NCBI GenBank assembly: GCA_041654095.1
Contig: JBAZED010000003.1
Span: forward strand, 27,963 to 91,962
DNA length: 64,000 nucleotides
Source: UBA1424 sp041654095
Lineage (GTDB): Bacteria; Bacillota_I; Bacilli_A; RFN20; CAG-826
Reading direction: 5' to 3'
The notes beneath the pieces were generated by a model that was not told the DNA's origin, made no database searches, and saw only the letters and a program-made list of their open reading frames with translations. Position 1 is the first letter of the stretch. Every line of letters begins with the position of its first letter. Made by a program: the position numbers and the translations under genes. Positions 35,136-43,953 of this stretch are shown one piece after another.

Positions 35136-35540
35136 CTAGCGAACCCAGGTGACGAGGACGCACTTGGCGTTATCGCCGCGCCGATTATCGGCTTTGAGCG
35201 CTCTGGTGTAACCACCGTTGCGAGCCTTAAAAGCTGGGCCGAGATCATCAAACAATTTGTCGAGAGCGGTAACGCTATCCTTTTCGTTGATGATGACTTT
35301 GCGCAACACGCTGGCGGCTTGCCGTCTGGCGTGTAAATCCCCGCGTTTTGCAAGGGTAATCAAATGATCAGCGAGTTTTTTGAGTTCTTTTACAACTCCT
35401 GAAGTAACGACGATTTTCTCGTGAATGACGAGTTCGGTGACGACGTTGCGGAGCATGTTGTTGCGCTTGCTAGCCGTATAGGCGGCTTTGAAGCGCACAC
35501 CAGCTTTGCCATGTACGTTTTTACGACCTTGTGCTGCCAT
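35136..35540 (-). CDS. rplQ: 50S ribosomal protein L17
   Basis: 134 residues with the L17 core (LRNVVTELVIHEKI) and typical TLAKRGDLHARR. Located at the peptide exit tunnel. Last gene of the alpha operon, 8 bases after rpoA, before a strong terminator. Slightly longer than Bacillus L17 in the middle and C-terminal parts. Confidence 0.96.
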   Translation of the reverse strand: MAAQGRKNVHGKAGVRFKAAYTASKRNNMLRNVVTELVIHEKIVVTSGVVKELKKLADHLITLAKRGDLHARRQAASVLRKVIINEKDSVTALDKLFDDLGPAFKARNGGYTRALKADNRRGDNAKCVLVTWVR

Positions 35541-35548
35541 GTTGCCTC

Positions 35549-36523
35549 CTACTCCGCTACATAATCGCGGAAACTAAGACCCATCGCCTGCAGTTTATCT
35601 TTGATTTCTTTGAGCGATTTCTTTCCGAGATTGCGGACTTTCATCATTTCTTCTTCGCTTCTCTGCACTAGTTCGCGAATCGTCTGAATACCAGCTCTTT
35701 TCAAACAGTTGTAACTTCTGACCGAGAGGTCGAGTTCTTCGATGGCTTTATCGCCGAGATCATCGACGGGAGTCTCAATTTCTTCTTTGATGATGTTGAT
35801 GTCGCGAGTCAGCTCTTGAAGTTTTAAAAATTCTTCAAAGTGGCCGATTAAAATGCGGCTCGATAAGGCGACGGCATCTTGCGGAGACATCGAACCGTTG
35901 GTCCATACTTCGAGGGTCAGCCGATCAAAGCTCGAATCGTGGCCGACGCGCGTCGGCTCGACGATATAGCTGGCTTTGGTAACCGGCGAATAATTGGAGT
36001 CGGTGGAGATGACGCCGACCGGTTGATGGGAACGGCTGCTCTTGTTGCCTTCGCTGGTCACGTAACCGCGGCCGTTGCGGGCATACATCACCATCTTGAG
36101 ATGGCCTTCTTCGGTGAGATGGGCGAGTTCGAGGTCCGGGTTGATGACCGAGACGAAAGCGGGAAGTTCGAGGTCGCCGGCTTTTAAAGTCTTAGGACCT
36201 TTCAAATCGACTTCGATGCGCTTTGGCTTTTCATCATCATCGTCAATCTTCAAGACTAAATCTTTAAGATTTAAGATAATGGCTGTCACGTCTTCTTCAA
36301 GGCCCGAAAGAGCCGAGAATTCATGGCGGGCGCCTTCGATTTCGACGGCGAAGACACTCGCTCCGGGAAGAGCACTTAAAAGGACTCTCCGCAAGGCGTT
36401 GCCGATAGTGAGACCGAATCCTCTCTCAAGAGGTTCGATGACGAACTTTCCATAGTTCGAGGTGCTATCGACGATAGCGGTTTTGAACGTCATTTTTTCG
36501 AATGGACGTGGTAACTTTGACAT
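35549..36523 (-). CDS. rpoA: DNA-directed RNA polymerase subunit alpha
   Basis: 324 residues. The N-terminal domain for dimerisation and assembly has FVIEPLERGFGLTIGNALRRVLL; an acidic linker near 240-250 leads to the C-terminal domain (residues about 258-320: ELDLSVRSYNCLKRAGIQ, RNLGKKSLKEI) that binds UP elements and activators. Standard place between rpsK and rplQ. Confidence 0.98.
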   Translation of the reverse strand: MSKLPRPFEKMTFKTAIVDSTSNYGKFVIEPLERGFGLTIGNALRRVLLSALPGASVFAVEIEGARHEFSALSGLEEDVTAIILNLKDLVLKIDDDDEKPKRIEVDLKGPKTLKAGDLELPAFVSVINPDLELAHLTEEGHLKMVMYARNGRGYVTSEGNKSSRSHQPVGVISTDSNYSPVTKASYIVEPTRVGHDSSFDRLTLEVWTNGSMSPQDAVALSSRILIGHFEEFLKLQELTRDINIIKEEIETPVDDLGDKAIEELDLSVRSYNCLKRAGIQTIRELVQRSEEEMMKVRNLGKKSLKEIKDKLQAMGLSFRDYVAE

Positions 36524-36541
36524 AGTGACTATCTCCTTTCA

Positions 36542-36937
36542 CTAACCGCGCGGACGCTTCGGCGGCCGGCATCCATTGTGCGGAATCGGGGTCGTATCGG
36601 TAATCGTCTGAATGACTAAACCAGCGGCGGCGAGAGAGCGGATGGCTGACTCGCGACCCGGTCCTGGACCTTTGACGTTGACGTCGACGGTTCTCAAACC
36701 CTGATCAAAGGCGATTTTGGCGGCGGCTTCGCCCGCTAGTCCAGCGGCGAAGGGCGTCGATTTTTTAGCGCCTTTGAAACCGAGGGCTCCGGCGCTGCTC
36801 CAAGCGATCGCATTACCGGTTTCGTCGGTGATGGTGACGATCGTGTTGTTAAAAGTTGAGTGGACGTGGGCTACGCCCTTCGTAAACGCTCTTTTAATCT
36901 TTTTCTTGCGTGTGGTTGTTTTTTTAGCTTTTGCCAT
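36542..36937 (-). CDS. rpsK: 30S ribosomal protein S11
   Basis: 131 residues. The N-terminal basic stretch KKTTTRKKKIKR precedes the S11 core (AHVHSTFNNTIVTITD) and the C-terminal DTTPIPHNGCRPPKRPRG. Sits on the platform near the mRNA Shine-Dalgarno groove. Lies 13 bases after rpsM. Confidence 0.97.
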   Translation of the reverse strand: MAKAKKTTTRKKKIKRAFTKGVAHVHSTFNNTIVTITDETGNAIAWSSAGALGFKGAKKSTPFAAGLAGEAAAKIAFDQGLRTVDVNVKGPGPGRESAIRSLAAAGLVIQTITDTTPIPHNGCRPPKRPRG

Positions 36938-36950
36938 TTTTCATGCCCTC

Positions 36951-37328
36951 CTATTGCTTGGCGGCCACTTTCTTGTTGGCGATGGTCTTTCTCTTACCCT
37001 TGCGAGTGCGAGCGTTGGTCCGCGTTCTCTGACCGCGAACGGGCAAACCTTTGCGGTGACGGATGCCGCGATAGCAACCGATTTCCGTCAATCTCTTGAT
37101 GTTCAATGCGACTTCGCGGCGCAGATCGCCTTCGACGCGGTTCTTAGCGACTTCCGCGCGGATAGCGGTCAGCTGTTCTTCGCTTAAATTCTTAACGCGA
37201 ATATCTTCGTTGACGTTGCTCGCCGCTAATATCTTTTTACTTTTCGACTGGCCGATACCAAAAATATAGGTAAGGGCGATGACGACTCTTTTTTCGTTTG
37301 GTATGTCTACTCCGACAATACGTGCCAT
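36951..37328 (-). CDS. rpsM: 30S ribosomal protein S13
   Basis: 125 residues. Opens ARIVGVDIPNEKRV and ends with the basic tail that touches the P-site tRNA; RGLPVRGQRTRTNARTRKG is the hallmark. Found after rpmJ as in the alpha operon of Bacilli. Confidence 0.97.
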   Translation of the reverse strand: MARIVGVDIPNEKRVVIALTYIFGIGQSKSKKILAASNVNEDIRVKNLSEEQLTAIRAEVAKNRVEGDLRREVALNIKRLTEIGCYRGIRHRKGLPVRGQRTRTNARTRKGKRKTIANKKVAAKQ

Positions 37329-37346
37329 AAAATTACTACTCCTTTT

Positions 37347-37460
37347 TTAACCTTGTCTCTGCTTGTGCTTAGGATTCTCGCAGATGACCATGACTTTGCC
37401 TTTGCGCTTGATCACTTTGCACTTATCACAGATCGGTTTGACTGAAGGTGCTACTTTCAT
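37347..37460 (-). CDS. rpmJ: 50S ribosomal protein L36, zinc type
   Basis: 37 residues starting MKVAPSVKPICDKC. The zinc ligands are Cys11, Cys14, Cys27 and His32, the CxxC-C-H arrangement of the zinc-binding L36. Lies between infA and rpsM. A GGAGG sits before the ATG. Confidence 0.96.
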   Translation of the reverse strand: MKVAPSVKPICDKCKVIKRKGKVMVICENPKHKQRQG

Positions 37461-37474
37461 AAATGTTCCTCCAT

Positions 37475-37723
37475 TTATTTCTTCGTATAAGACGAAGAGC
37501 TTGGGTTTTTGTATCTAAAGGTGATACGGCCCCGCGTTAGATCGTAGGGCGAGATCTCGACCGTGACGACATCGCCCGGCAGGATGCGGATGTAATGCAT
37601 GCGAATTTTGCCGGACACATGGGCGAGAAGCATGACGCCGTTTTCAAGTTTGACTTTGAATTGGGCGTTGGGCAAGGCTTCGACGACAGTTGCCTCGACT
37701 TCGATAACATCGGTTTTAGCCAA
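37475..37723 (-). CDS. infA: Translation initiation factor IF-1, TTG start
   Basis: 82 residues, S1-fold protein that blocks the A site during initiation. It starts with TTG (37723) with GGAGG nine bases upstream, and overlaps the map stop by 8 bases; no in-frame ATG in a better place. The core AKTDVIEVEATVVEALPNAQF and the RILPGDVV strand are conserved. A 10-residue tail ends in SSYTKK, longer than in E. coli. Confidence 0.92.
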   Translation of the reverse strand: MAKTDVIEVEATVVEALPNAQFKVKLENGVMLLAHVSGKIRMHYIRILPGDVVTVEISPYDLTRGRITFRYKNPSSSSYTKK

Positions 37724-38489
37724 TTTCGTTTCCTCCTTGTTTGAGCATGGTCAGTATTTCGCAACCGGTGCTCGTGACGACGACTGTGTTTTCATAATGG
37801 CTGCATAAGCGGCCATCTTTCATTTTGACGGTCCAACCATCGTTCAAGACGACGACCTCAGGACGACCCTGGGCGACCATCGGTTCGATGGCGAGGCACA
37901 TTCCTTCTTTCAATACTGGCCCCGTATTGGGCTCGCCAGTATTTGGAATATAGGGGTCTTCGTGCAGTTGTTGACCAATGCCGTGACCTGTATATTCCCG
38001 AGGAAGAGAATAACCGTTATCCTCGTTGTGCTTTTGAATCGCATGAGAGATGTCTCCAAGATGGATACCAGGTTTAATTAAGGCTATTGCCTTAAAGAAA
38101 CTTTCCTCTGTCACGCGAAGCAAGCGGGCAGCTTCCGCATTGACTCTGCCGACCGGATAGGTCCGAGTGGCGTCGCCACAATAACCTCTTAAGGTCGCTC
38201 CCACATCACAAGAGACGATATCGCCTTCCTTAAGAATGTGATGCTTGTCGGGAATACCGTGCACCAGCGTGTCGTTGACGCTGACGCAGATGGCGCCCTT
38301 AAATCCGTTATATCCCAGGAAGGTGGGAGTGGCGTGATGACTGCGAATGACTTTTTCGGCTTCGTCGGCGAGCAGTTGCGTGCTGAGGCCAGGGCGGATG
38401 ATCGCTTCCAGCCTTTCAAAGACTTTAGCGACGACTTGACCAGCTTCGCGCATGAGCACAATTTCGCGCGGCGACTTGACGATGATCAT
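37716..38489 (-). CDS. map: Methionine aminopeptidase, type I
   Basis: 257 residues. Metal ligands are set by the pita-bread fold blocks VSCDVGATLRGYCGDATRTY, GHGIGQQLHEDP and the Glu in CLAIEPM. Removes the N-terminal Met from nascent proteins. Type Ia without an N-terminal extension. Overlaps adk by 4 bases (ATGA) and infA by 8. Confidence 0.96.
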   Translation of the reverse strand: MIIVKSPREIVLMREAGQVVAKVFERLEAIIRPGLSTQLLADEAEKVIRSHHATPTFLGYNGFKGAICVSVNDTLVHGIPDKHHILKEGDIVSCDVGATLRGYCGDATRTYPVGRVNAEAARLLRVTEESFFKAIALIKPGIHLGDISHAIQKHNEDNGYSLPREYTGHGIGQQLHEDPYIPNTGEPNTGPVLKEGMCLAIEPMVAQGRPEVVVLNDGWTVKMKDGRLCSHYENTVVVTSTGCEILTMLKQGGNEIG

Positions 38490-39139
38490 CTAGTCTTCGC
38501 CTCGATGAGCGAGATGATTTCGTTGAGCAAGACGTTGAGATCTTTAGTTCCGTCGAAGGAATAGAGAAGTCCGCGGGCTCGATAGAAATCGAGAAGGGGT
38601 TTAGTCTGCACATAGTAGTGTCCGAGGCGAACCTTGAGGGCTTCCTCGTTATCGTCGAGCCTTTGAATCAGAGGACCGCCGCACACATCGCACACACCAT
38701 CGACTTTCGGCTTCATCGTGTCGACGTGATAAGGGGTTCCACACACTTTGCACACGCGTCGTCCACATATGCGGCGAATGAGCTCCTTTTCATCAGCGTC
38801 GATATTGGCCACGATTTCAATTTCGCGACCGATTTCCTTGGTCAGCGCTTCCAGAGCCTCAGCTTGGGGAATCGTGCGCGGGAAACCATCGAGAAGATAG
38901 CCTTTTTGACAATCCGGTTTCGCGAGTCGCTCTCTGACGATTCCGATTGTCACGTCGTCCGGGACTAAGTGCCCGGCTTCTATATACTGCTTGGCGAGTA
39001 GGCCGAGCGGCGTGCCCTGCTTAATCGCTTCGCGAAACATATCTCCGGTGGAAATATGAGGTATATCGTATTTGGCAATCAAGCGTTTCGCTTGCGTGCC
39101 TTTGCCCGCTCCTGGCGGACCCATTAAGATAAGATTCAC
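38486..39139 (-). CDS. adk: Adenylate kinase, GTG start, zinc lid
   Basis: 217 residues. The P-loop GPPGAGKGTQ is at 8-17; the lid contains four Cys (CKVCGTPYH and CDVCGGP), so a zinc-binding lid as in Gram-positives. Interconverts AMP+ATP with two ADP. The start is GTG (39139) within a GTGA overlap with the secY stop. Confidence 0.96.
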   Translation of the reverse strand: MNLILMGPPGAGKGTQAKRLIAKYDIPHISTGDMFREAIKQGTPLGLLAKQYIEAGHLVPDDVTIGIVRERLAKPDCQKGYLLDGFPRTIPQAEALEALTKEIGREIEIVANIDADEKELIRRICGRRVCKVCGTPYHVDTMKPKVDGVCDVCGGPLIQRLDDNEEALKVRLGHYYVQTKPLLDFYRARGLLYSFDGTKDLNVLLNEIISLIEAKTR

Positions 39140-40503
39140 CAGCGCCGTGCTCCTTGTGAGGCATCTTCAAAGCTCTTGCCAGCCAGAAGGCCATCGATCT
39201 GGTTATTGATTTCGATCGCCACGCCAGCCACGATGATCAACCCGGTGCCACCGATGGCGAGGCTTGAACTCTCACCAAAGATGCCACTCAGCGTCAAAAC
39301 GACGGGTAAAGCGGCGATAAAAGATAGGGCAATCGCACCCATGACCGTGACGCGGTTGACAATTTTTTTGACATAGCGCTCGGTCTCAAGACCGGGGCGA
39401 ATGCCGGGGATGTAACTTCCGTTTTTACGGAAGTTGTCGGCCAGGGTTTCGGGGGCGATCTGCATGTTGGCGTAGAAGAAGCAGAAGACGACGATTAGGA
39501 AAAGGTAGAGGATAAGTCCCCACGGCATGCCCCACGTCGTATCGTTAGCGCCTGGCATCTGGGTCATCTCGCTATATGAGAAAATCTTGAGCCATTCAGC
39601 ATCGGTGCTCGAACTGACGAAGCTCGCGATGACGGATGGAGCCATCAAGATTGAACTGGCGAAAATGACGGGGATAACACCTGACGAATTGAGCTTGATC
39701 GGCAAGAACGAAGCTTTGGCCATCGCTTGGCTCTGACCGCCGCTCTTCCCTGAATGCTGGACGGGAATCTTGCGCTTGGAGAGCTCGATGAAGACGACGA
39801 AGGCGATGATCAGCACGAAGGCTAAGATATAAATCCCAAATTGGAAAGAACCTTTGATCAATTCGTTCGTGCCATGGCCGAGATTCTGCTCGATCCACTT
39901 GCGATAAGCGGTCGCGATCTGAATCGGGAGGTTGCGGACGATACCGGCAAAGATGATGACGGAAATACCATTGCCTAAGCCTTTGGAGGTGATCTGGTCG
40001 CCGAGCCACATCGTCAGCATCGCTCCAGCGAGGATGATGGTGACAATATAGGCATAGGACCAAAAGTTCAATTCCATGTTGAGGGTGATATACGAGCTGT
40101 TCTCCATCGTCTTGATGATTCCGTAAGCTTGGACAGCTCCGAGTAAAAGGGTGAGATAGCGGGTTGCCATCTCGGATTTTTTCCGGCCGTACTGACCTTG
40201 CTTAGAGAGTTCGGTCAAGGCTGGCAAAACATCTTTGGACAGAAGCTGAATGATGATTCCGGCGGTGATATAAGGGCTCACTCCCAACGCAAAAATCGAG
40301 AAGTTGGAGAGGGCGCCGCCACCGAGCATATCCATCATGGATATCATGTTGGCGGTTTCGAGAGCCTTCGATAATTCTTCGCTAACAGTCACTCCGGGAA
40401 CGGTGATCGCCGCGCCGATTCGAATCACGAACAAAATCATAATCGTGAAGAAAATGCGGCTGACGATTTCCTTATTTTTGAAGACCGCAATCAGCTTCTT
40501 CAT
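39136..40503 (-). CDS. secY: Preprotein translocase subunit SecY
   Basis: 455 residues with ten transmembrane helices. The plug region follows the first helix, and the lateral gate motif GLGNGIS is present; cytosolic loop near helix 8 has GSYIPGIRPG. Forms the protein-conducting channel with SecE. Slightly longer than Bacillus SecY in the loop around residue 300-320. Lies between rplO and adk. Confidence 0.97.
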   Translation of the reverse strand: MKKLIAVFKNKEIVSRIFFTIMILFVIRIGAAITVPGVTVSEELSKALETANMISMMDMLGGGALSNFSIFALGVSPYITAGIIIQLLSKDVLPALTELSKQGQYGRKKSEMATRYLTLLLGAVQAYGIIKTMENSSYITLNMELNFWSYAYIVTIILAGAMLTMWLGDQITSKGLGNGISVIIFAGIVRNLPIQIATAYRKWIEQNLGHGTNELIKGSFQFGIYILAFVLIIAFVVFIELSKRKIPVQHSGKSGGQSQAMAKASFLPIKLNSSGVIPVIFASSILMAPSVIASFVSSSTDAEWLKIFSYSEMTQMPGANDTTWGMPWGLILYLFLIVVFCFFYANMQIAPETLADNFRKNGSYIPGIRPGLETERYVKKIVNRVTVMGAIALSFIAALPVVLTLSGIFGESSSLAIGGTGLIIVAGVAIEINNQIDGLLAGKSFEDASQGARRW

Positions 40504-40504
40504 T

Positions 40505-40945
40505 TTATACTACCTCGACGGTGCCACCGGCGCTTTCAATCGCAGCCTGGGCGGACTTCGAAAACTTGTTGGCTTGAACCGTCAGTTTCTTCGTCAATTT
40601 TCCGCCTCCGAGGATTTTTAAACCAGCGAATTCCTTGCGAACTGCGCCTTTTTCGACGAGGAGAGCCGCCGTGACGACGGTTCCGTCTTCAAAAGCGTTG
40701 AGCCGCTCGATGTTGACGCTGGCGTATTCGACGTGGTTGAAATTTTTAAATCCGAATTTCGGCAAGCGGCGGTACAAGGGGTTCTGACCGCCTTCGAATC
40801 CAGGAGCTTTACCTCCACCGGTTCGCGCGTTTTGACCTTTGTGGCCTTTGCCCGAGGTTTTGCCGTTACCAGAGCCGATGCCCCGACCTTTGCGGTAGTG
40901 AGCTGTTCTGGCGCCTTCGGCGTGTTCTAATTCATGCAGTTTCAT
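40505..40945 (-). CDS. rplO: 50S ribosomal protein L15
   Basis: 146 residues, with the Gly-rich basic N-terminal tail (RKGRGIGSGNGKTSGKGHKGQ) that enters 23S rRNA. Core binds 23S domain II. Start 15 bases after rpsE, with no rpmD (L30) in between. One base gap to secY. Confidence 0.97.
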   Translation of the reverse strand: MKLHELEHAEGARTAHYRKGRGIGSGNGKTSGKGHKGQNARTGGGKAPGFEGGQNPLYRRLPKFGFKNFNHVEYASVNIERLNAFEDGTVVTAALLVEKGAVRKEFAGLKILGGGKLTKKLTVQANKFSKSAQAAIESAGGTVEVV

Positions 40946-40960
40946 GTTCGTACCTCCGGG

Positions 40961-41587
40961 TTATTTGCGCAGTTCCAAAACTTTGGCATATGACTTTAAA
41001 TTGCTTAAACCGTGATGGGTCGCGCGGATGATGTTGATGGGAGCACGGCTGCCGTAAACTTTAGAATAGACATTGCGGATGCCGGCCAATTCGAGAATGG
41101 CGCGGACCGGGCCGCCGGCGATGATGCCAGTACCTTCGGTCGCAGGTTTAAGGAAAACGCTGCAGGCTCCGAATTTACCGATGATTTCGTGAGCGATGGT
41201 ATCGCCTTTCGAAGTCTTGATTTGAAAGGTGTTGCTACGAGCTTTTTCCAAAGCCTTTTTGATGGCGTCTGGCACTTCGGCGGCTTTGCCGATGGCAAAA
41301 CCGTATTTGCCTTTGCCATTGCCGATGACGACTAAGACCGAGAAGCGCATTCTGCGACCGCCTTTGACGGTTTTGCTGACGCGATTGACGCTGACGACGC
41401 GCTCTTCGTATTCTTTTTCTTCTCTAACGCGCTGCGGACGGCCGCGACTTGGACGGCGTTCGCCACCTTGTCCTTGCGGGCGAGGGCCATGTGGACGAGG
41501 AGCGCGGGGACCGGGAACGGAGGTTTCAGGAGCTTTATCCGGGGCTTGGACTGTTACAGTCATGCCTTCTAATTCTTTTTCTTCCAT
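40961..41587 (-). CDS. rpsE: 30S ribosomal protein S5 with N-terminal extension
   Basis: 208 residues against about 165 in Bacillus. An extra 50-residue N-terminal arm is rich in Pro, Gly and Arg (PRAPRPHGPRPQGQGGERRP near 26-45). The S5 double-strand RNA-binding core follows (RVVSVNRVSKTVKGGRRMRF), with GAPVRAIL-like and GSRAPINIIRAT signatures. It assists mRNA helicase action and fidelity. Arm would extend towards the solvent. Confidence 0.96.
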   Translation of the reverse strand: MEEKELEGMTVTVQAPDKAPETSVPGPRAPRPHGPRPQGQGGERRPSRGRPQRVREEKEYEERVVSVNRVSKTVKGGRRMRFSVLVVIGNGKGKYGFAIGKAAEVPDAIKKALEKARSNTFQIKTSKGDTIAHEIIGKFGACSVFLKPATEGTGIIAGGPVRAILELAGIRNVYSKVYGSRAPINIIRATHHGLSNLKSYAKVLELRK

Positions 41588-41598
41588 AGTTGTTCTCC

Positions 41599-41955
41599 TT
41601 AAAATTCCAATCCGGCTTTGCGAGCGGCTTCGGCGAGGGCTTTGACCCGGCCGTGATAAGCATAACCGCCGCGATCGAAAACGACCGCTTTAATGTTTTT
41701 TTCTAAGGCGACTTTCGCAATTGCTTCGCCGACTTTGGATGCCGCTTCGACGTTGCCGCCGTTGGCGAGCTTTAACGCCGCCGAGGAGGCGTGGGCGAGG
41801 GTGACACCTTTGCTGTCATCGATGATCTGAACTTCGATATTGGCATTGGAGCGATAGACGCAGAGGCGCGGGGCTTCAGCCGTTCCGGAAATTTTTTCAC
41901 GGACCCGGACGTGTCGTCTTTGACGGACGACGTTTTTTGATAATTTCTTAATCAT
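41599..41955 (-). CDS. rplR: 50S ribosomal protein L18
   Basis: 118 residues. N-terminal basic region (KNVVRQRRHVRVREKI) and C-terminal FDRGGYAYHGRVKALAEAAR. Binds 5S rRNA with L5. Standard spc position between rplF and rpsE. Confidence 0.97.
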   Translation of the reverse strand: MIKKLSKNVVRQRRHVRVREKISGTAEAPRLCVYRSNANIEVQIIDDSKGVTLAHASSAALKLANGGNVEAASKVGEAIAKVALEKNIKAVVFDRGGYAYHGRVKALAEAARKAGLEF

Positions 41956-41967
41956 AGCTGACCTCCG

Positions 41968-42516
41968 TTATTTCTTAGCAGCGCTAGCGCGCTTGCCTTC
42001 CTTGCGAACGATATGCTCGCCGGCATATTTGATGCCCTTGCCACCGTAGGGTTCGGGTTTGCGAACTTCGCGGATGCGAGCCGCGGTTTGGCCGACGGCT
42101 TGACGGTCGATGCCTTCGACGATGATGATATTCGCCGTTTTGCAGGTGATTTTAACACCATCATCCGGTTTGATGATGACATCGTGGGAAAAGCCGATAT
42201 TCAAAAGAAGGTCGTGACCCTGCATCGAGGCCCGATAGCCGATGCCAATAATTTCCAGCGTTTTACTGTAACCTTGCGAGACGCCGACGATGGCGTTGTG
42301 GAGAAGGGCGCGAAAGGTGCCGTGGTTTTCCTTCGTCTGTCTGTCTTCGTTATCACGAGAAACGTGAATTAAAGCGCCTTCAATTTTTGCGGAGATGAAA
42401 GCGGGAACTAGGACATCCAAAGTTCCTTTGGGGCCTTTGACGGTCGCGACGCCATTGCTGACGGCGACGGTCACAGCGTTGGGGAGTTCGATAATTTTAT
42501 AGCCAATTCGTGACAT
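41968..42516 (-). CDS. rplF: 50S ribosomal protein L6
   Basis: 182 residues from the ATG at 42516, just after the rpsH stop with a 5-base gap; a GTG four codons earlier overlaps rpsH and gives a longer less typical N-terminus. Two RRM-like domains with KGPKGTL and the C-terminal KPEPYGGKGIKY. Near the sarcin-ricin loop. Confidence 0.95.
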   Translation of the reverse strand: MSRIGYKIIELPNAVTVAVSNGVATVKGPKGTLDVLVPAFISAKIEGALIHVSRDNEDRQTKENHGTFRALLHNAIVGVSQGYSKTLEIIGIGYRASMQGHDLLLNIGFSHDVIIKPDDGVKITCKTANIIIVEGIDRQAVGQTAARIREVRKPEPYGGKGIKYAGEHIVRKEGKRASAAKK

Positions 42517-42521
42517 ATTGA

Positions 42522-42914
42522 TTACCACACATAAGCGACGACTTCGCCACCGACGCCGAGGGCGCGGGCTTTTTTGTCGCTCATGACTCCTTTGCTTGTC
42601 GAGATGATGGCCACGCCGAGACCTCTCAGGACGCGCGGCAAATTCTCGCAGCCGACAGTGACGCGAAGCCCGGGTTTAGAAATGCGTTTCAAACCGGAGA
42701 TGACGCGCTCTTTGTTGGCGGCGTATTTTAAAGTGATGGATAAATCTTTTTTCTTATCGCCGTTAACTTTGTAATCGAGGATAAAACCTTCTTCGAGAAG
42801 AATCTTGGCGATTTCCACCTTAATCTTGCTCGAGGGAACGGTAACACTATCATAGCGCAGTGAGTTAGCGTTACGAATCGTCGTAAGCATCGCTGCAATC
42901 GGATCTGTCATCAT
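42522..42914 (-). CDS. rpsH: 30S ribosomal protein S8
   Basis: 130 residues. Begins MMTDPIAAMLTTIRNA; C-terminal GVGGEVVAYVW. GGAGGAG ribosome site. Primary binder of central 16S domain; in enterobacteria S8 also regulates spc. Confidence 0.97.
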   Translation of the reverse strand: MMTDPIAAMLTTIRNANSLRYDSVTVPSSKIKVEIAKILLEEGFILDYKVNGDKKKDLSITLKYAANKERVISGLKRISKPGLRVTVGCENLPRVLRGLGVAIISTSKGVMSDKKARALGVGGEVVAYVW

Positions 42915-42928
42915 GTTTTTCTCCTCCT

Positions 42929-43114
42929 TTACCAGCTAGATTTCTTGAGACCTGGGATTTCGCCTTTGTAGGCTAATTCGCGCAGGCAGATGCGACATAG
43001 ATGAAATTTTGAATAGACGGCGTGAGGACGACCACAGCGGACGCATCGCGTATAATCGCGAACTTTGAATTTCTTGGGTCTCGACCAGCGGACCTTTTGA
43101 CTTGTTTTGGCCAT
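42929..43114 (-). CDS. rpsN: 30S ribosomal protein S14, type Z
   Basis: 61 residues with two CxxC pairs (CVRCGRPH and CRICLREL), the zinc-binding short form typical of Firmicutes. Lies between rplE and rpsH. Ends GLKKSSW as in the family. Confidence 0.97.
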   Translation of the reverse strand: MAKTSQKVRWSRPKKFKVRDYTRCVRCGRPHAVYSKFHLCRICLRELAYKGEIPGLKKSSW

Positions 43115-43125
43115 GTTCTTTCCTC

Positions 43126-43938
43126 CTATTTCCGGAACGGCATGCCGAGTTCACTTAACAAAGTGAAGGCTTCATCGTCATTGCGAGCCGTGGTGACGAT
43201 GACGATATCCATACCCCGAATCTTGTTGACCTTATCGTAATCGATTTCCGGGAAGATCAATTGCTCTTTGACACCCAAGGTGTAATTGCCGTGGCCATCA
43301 AAGGCATTGCGGCTCACACCGCGGAAGTCGCGGACGCGAGGCAGGGCGATGGTGACGAGCTTGTCGAGAAAATCGTACATCCGCAGACCGCGCAGGGTAA
43401 CTTTGCAGCCGATGGCTTGACCTTCTCTCAGCTTGAAGTTGGCGATGGATTTCTTGGCTTTGGTGATGACGGGTTGCTGACCGGCGATTTCGCGCAGTTC
43501 GCGCACCGAATCATCGAGGACTTTGGCGTTGATGATGGCATCGCCGACACCGACGTTGATGATGATTTTTTCGAGTCGCGGCGTCTCCATGATTGAAGTG
43601 TAGTGATACTTTCCCATCATCTTCGGCGAGACGACTTGCTCAAACTTGATTTTGAGGCGGCTGACGACCTTTACTTTAGCCGGAGCGTCTTTCGCTTTCG
43701 GAGTTTCAACTTTTTTGACTTCAGCCTTAGGAGTTTCCACTTTCTTGACTTCGATTTTTGGGACTTCGGTTTTCTTAACCTCGGCCTTAGGAGTTTCCGC
43801 TTTCGAAGCTTCCTTGACGACTTCTGCTTCTTTCGCTTCGGGTTTTTTTACGGCCGGCTTTTTAGGGGCGGCAGGTGTATTCGAGGCGGCTTTTTTGGCG
43901 GTAGCTTTTGGGGCTCCAGATTTCTTTTCTTCTTCCAT
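43126..43938 (-). CDS. rplE: 50S ribosomal protein L5 with 90-residue low-complexity N-terminus
   Basis: 270 residues against about 180 normally. Residues about 1-92 are almost wholly Lys, Ala, Glu, Pro, Val and Thr, with an imperfect repeat VKKVETPKAE occurring about three times from 55 on. The L5 core starts near residue 93 (RLKIKFEQVVSPKM) and contains IIINVGVGDAI, binding 5S rRNA and the P-site tRNA side. The extension is continuous with an ATG and ribosome site, so it is not a sequencing artefact by appearance. Its role is unknown. Confidence 0.94.
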   Translation of the reverse strand: MEEEKKSGAPKATAKKAASNTPAAPKKPAVKKPEAKEAEVVKEASKAETPKAEVKKTEVPKIEVKKVETPKAEVKKVETPKAKDAPAKVKVVSRLKIKFEQVVSPKMMGKYHYTSIMETPRLEKIIINVGVGDAIINAKVLDDSVRELREIAGQQPVITKAKKSIANFKLREGQAIGCKVTLRGLRMYDFLDKLVTIALPRVRDFRGVSRNAFDGHGNYTLGVKEQLIFPEIDYDKVNKIRGMDIVIVTTARNDDEAFTLLSELGMPFRK

Positions 43939-43953
43939 AACTTGCTACCTCCT

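Noticed and set aside
39596..40063. 155-codon minus-strand frame inside secY
   Set aside because: Same-strand alternate frame of secY, His/Arg-rich translation with no recognisable domain or ribosome site.
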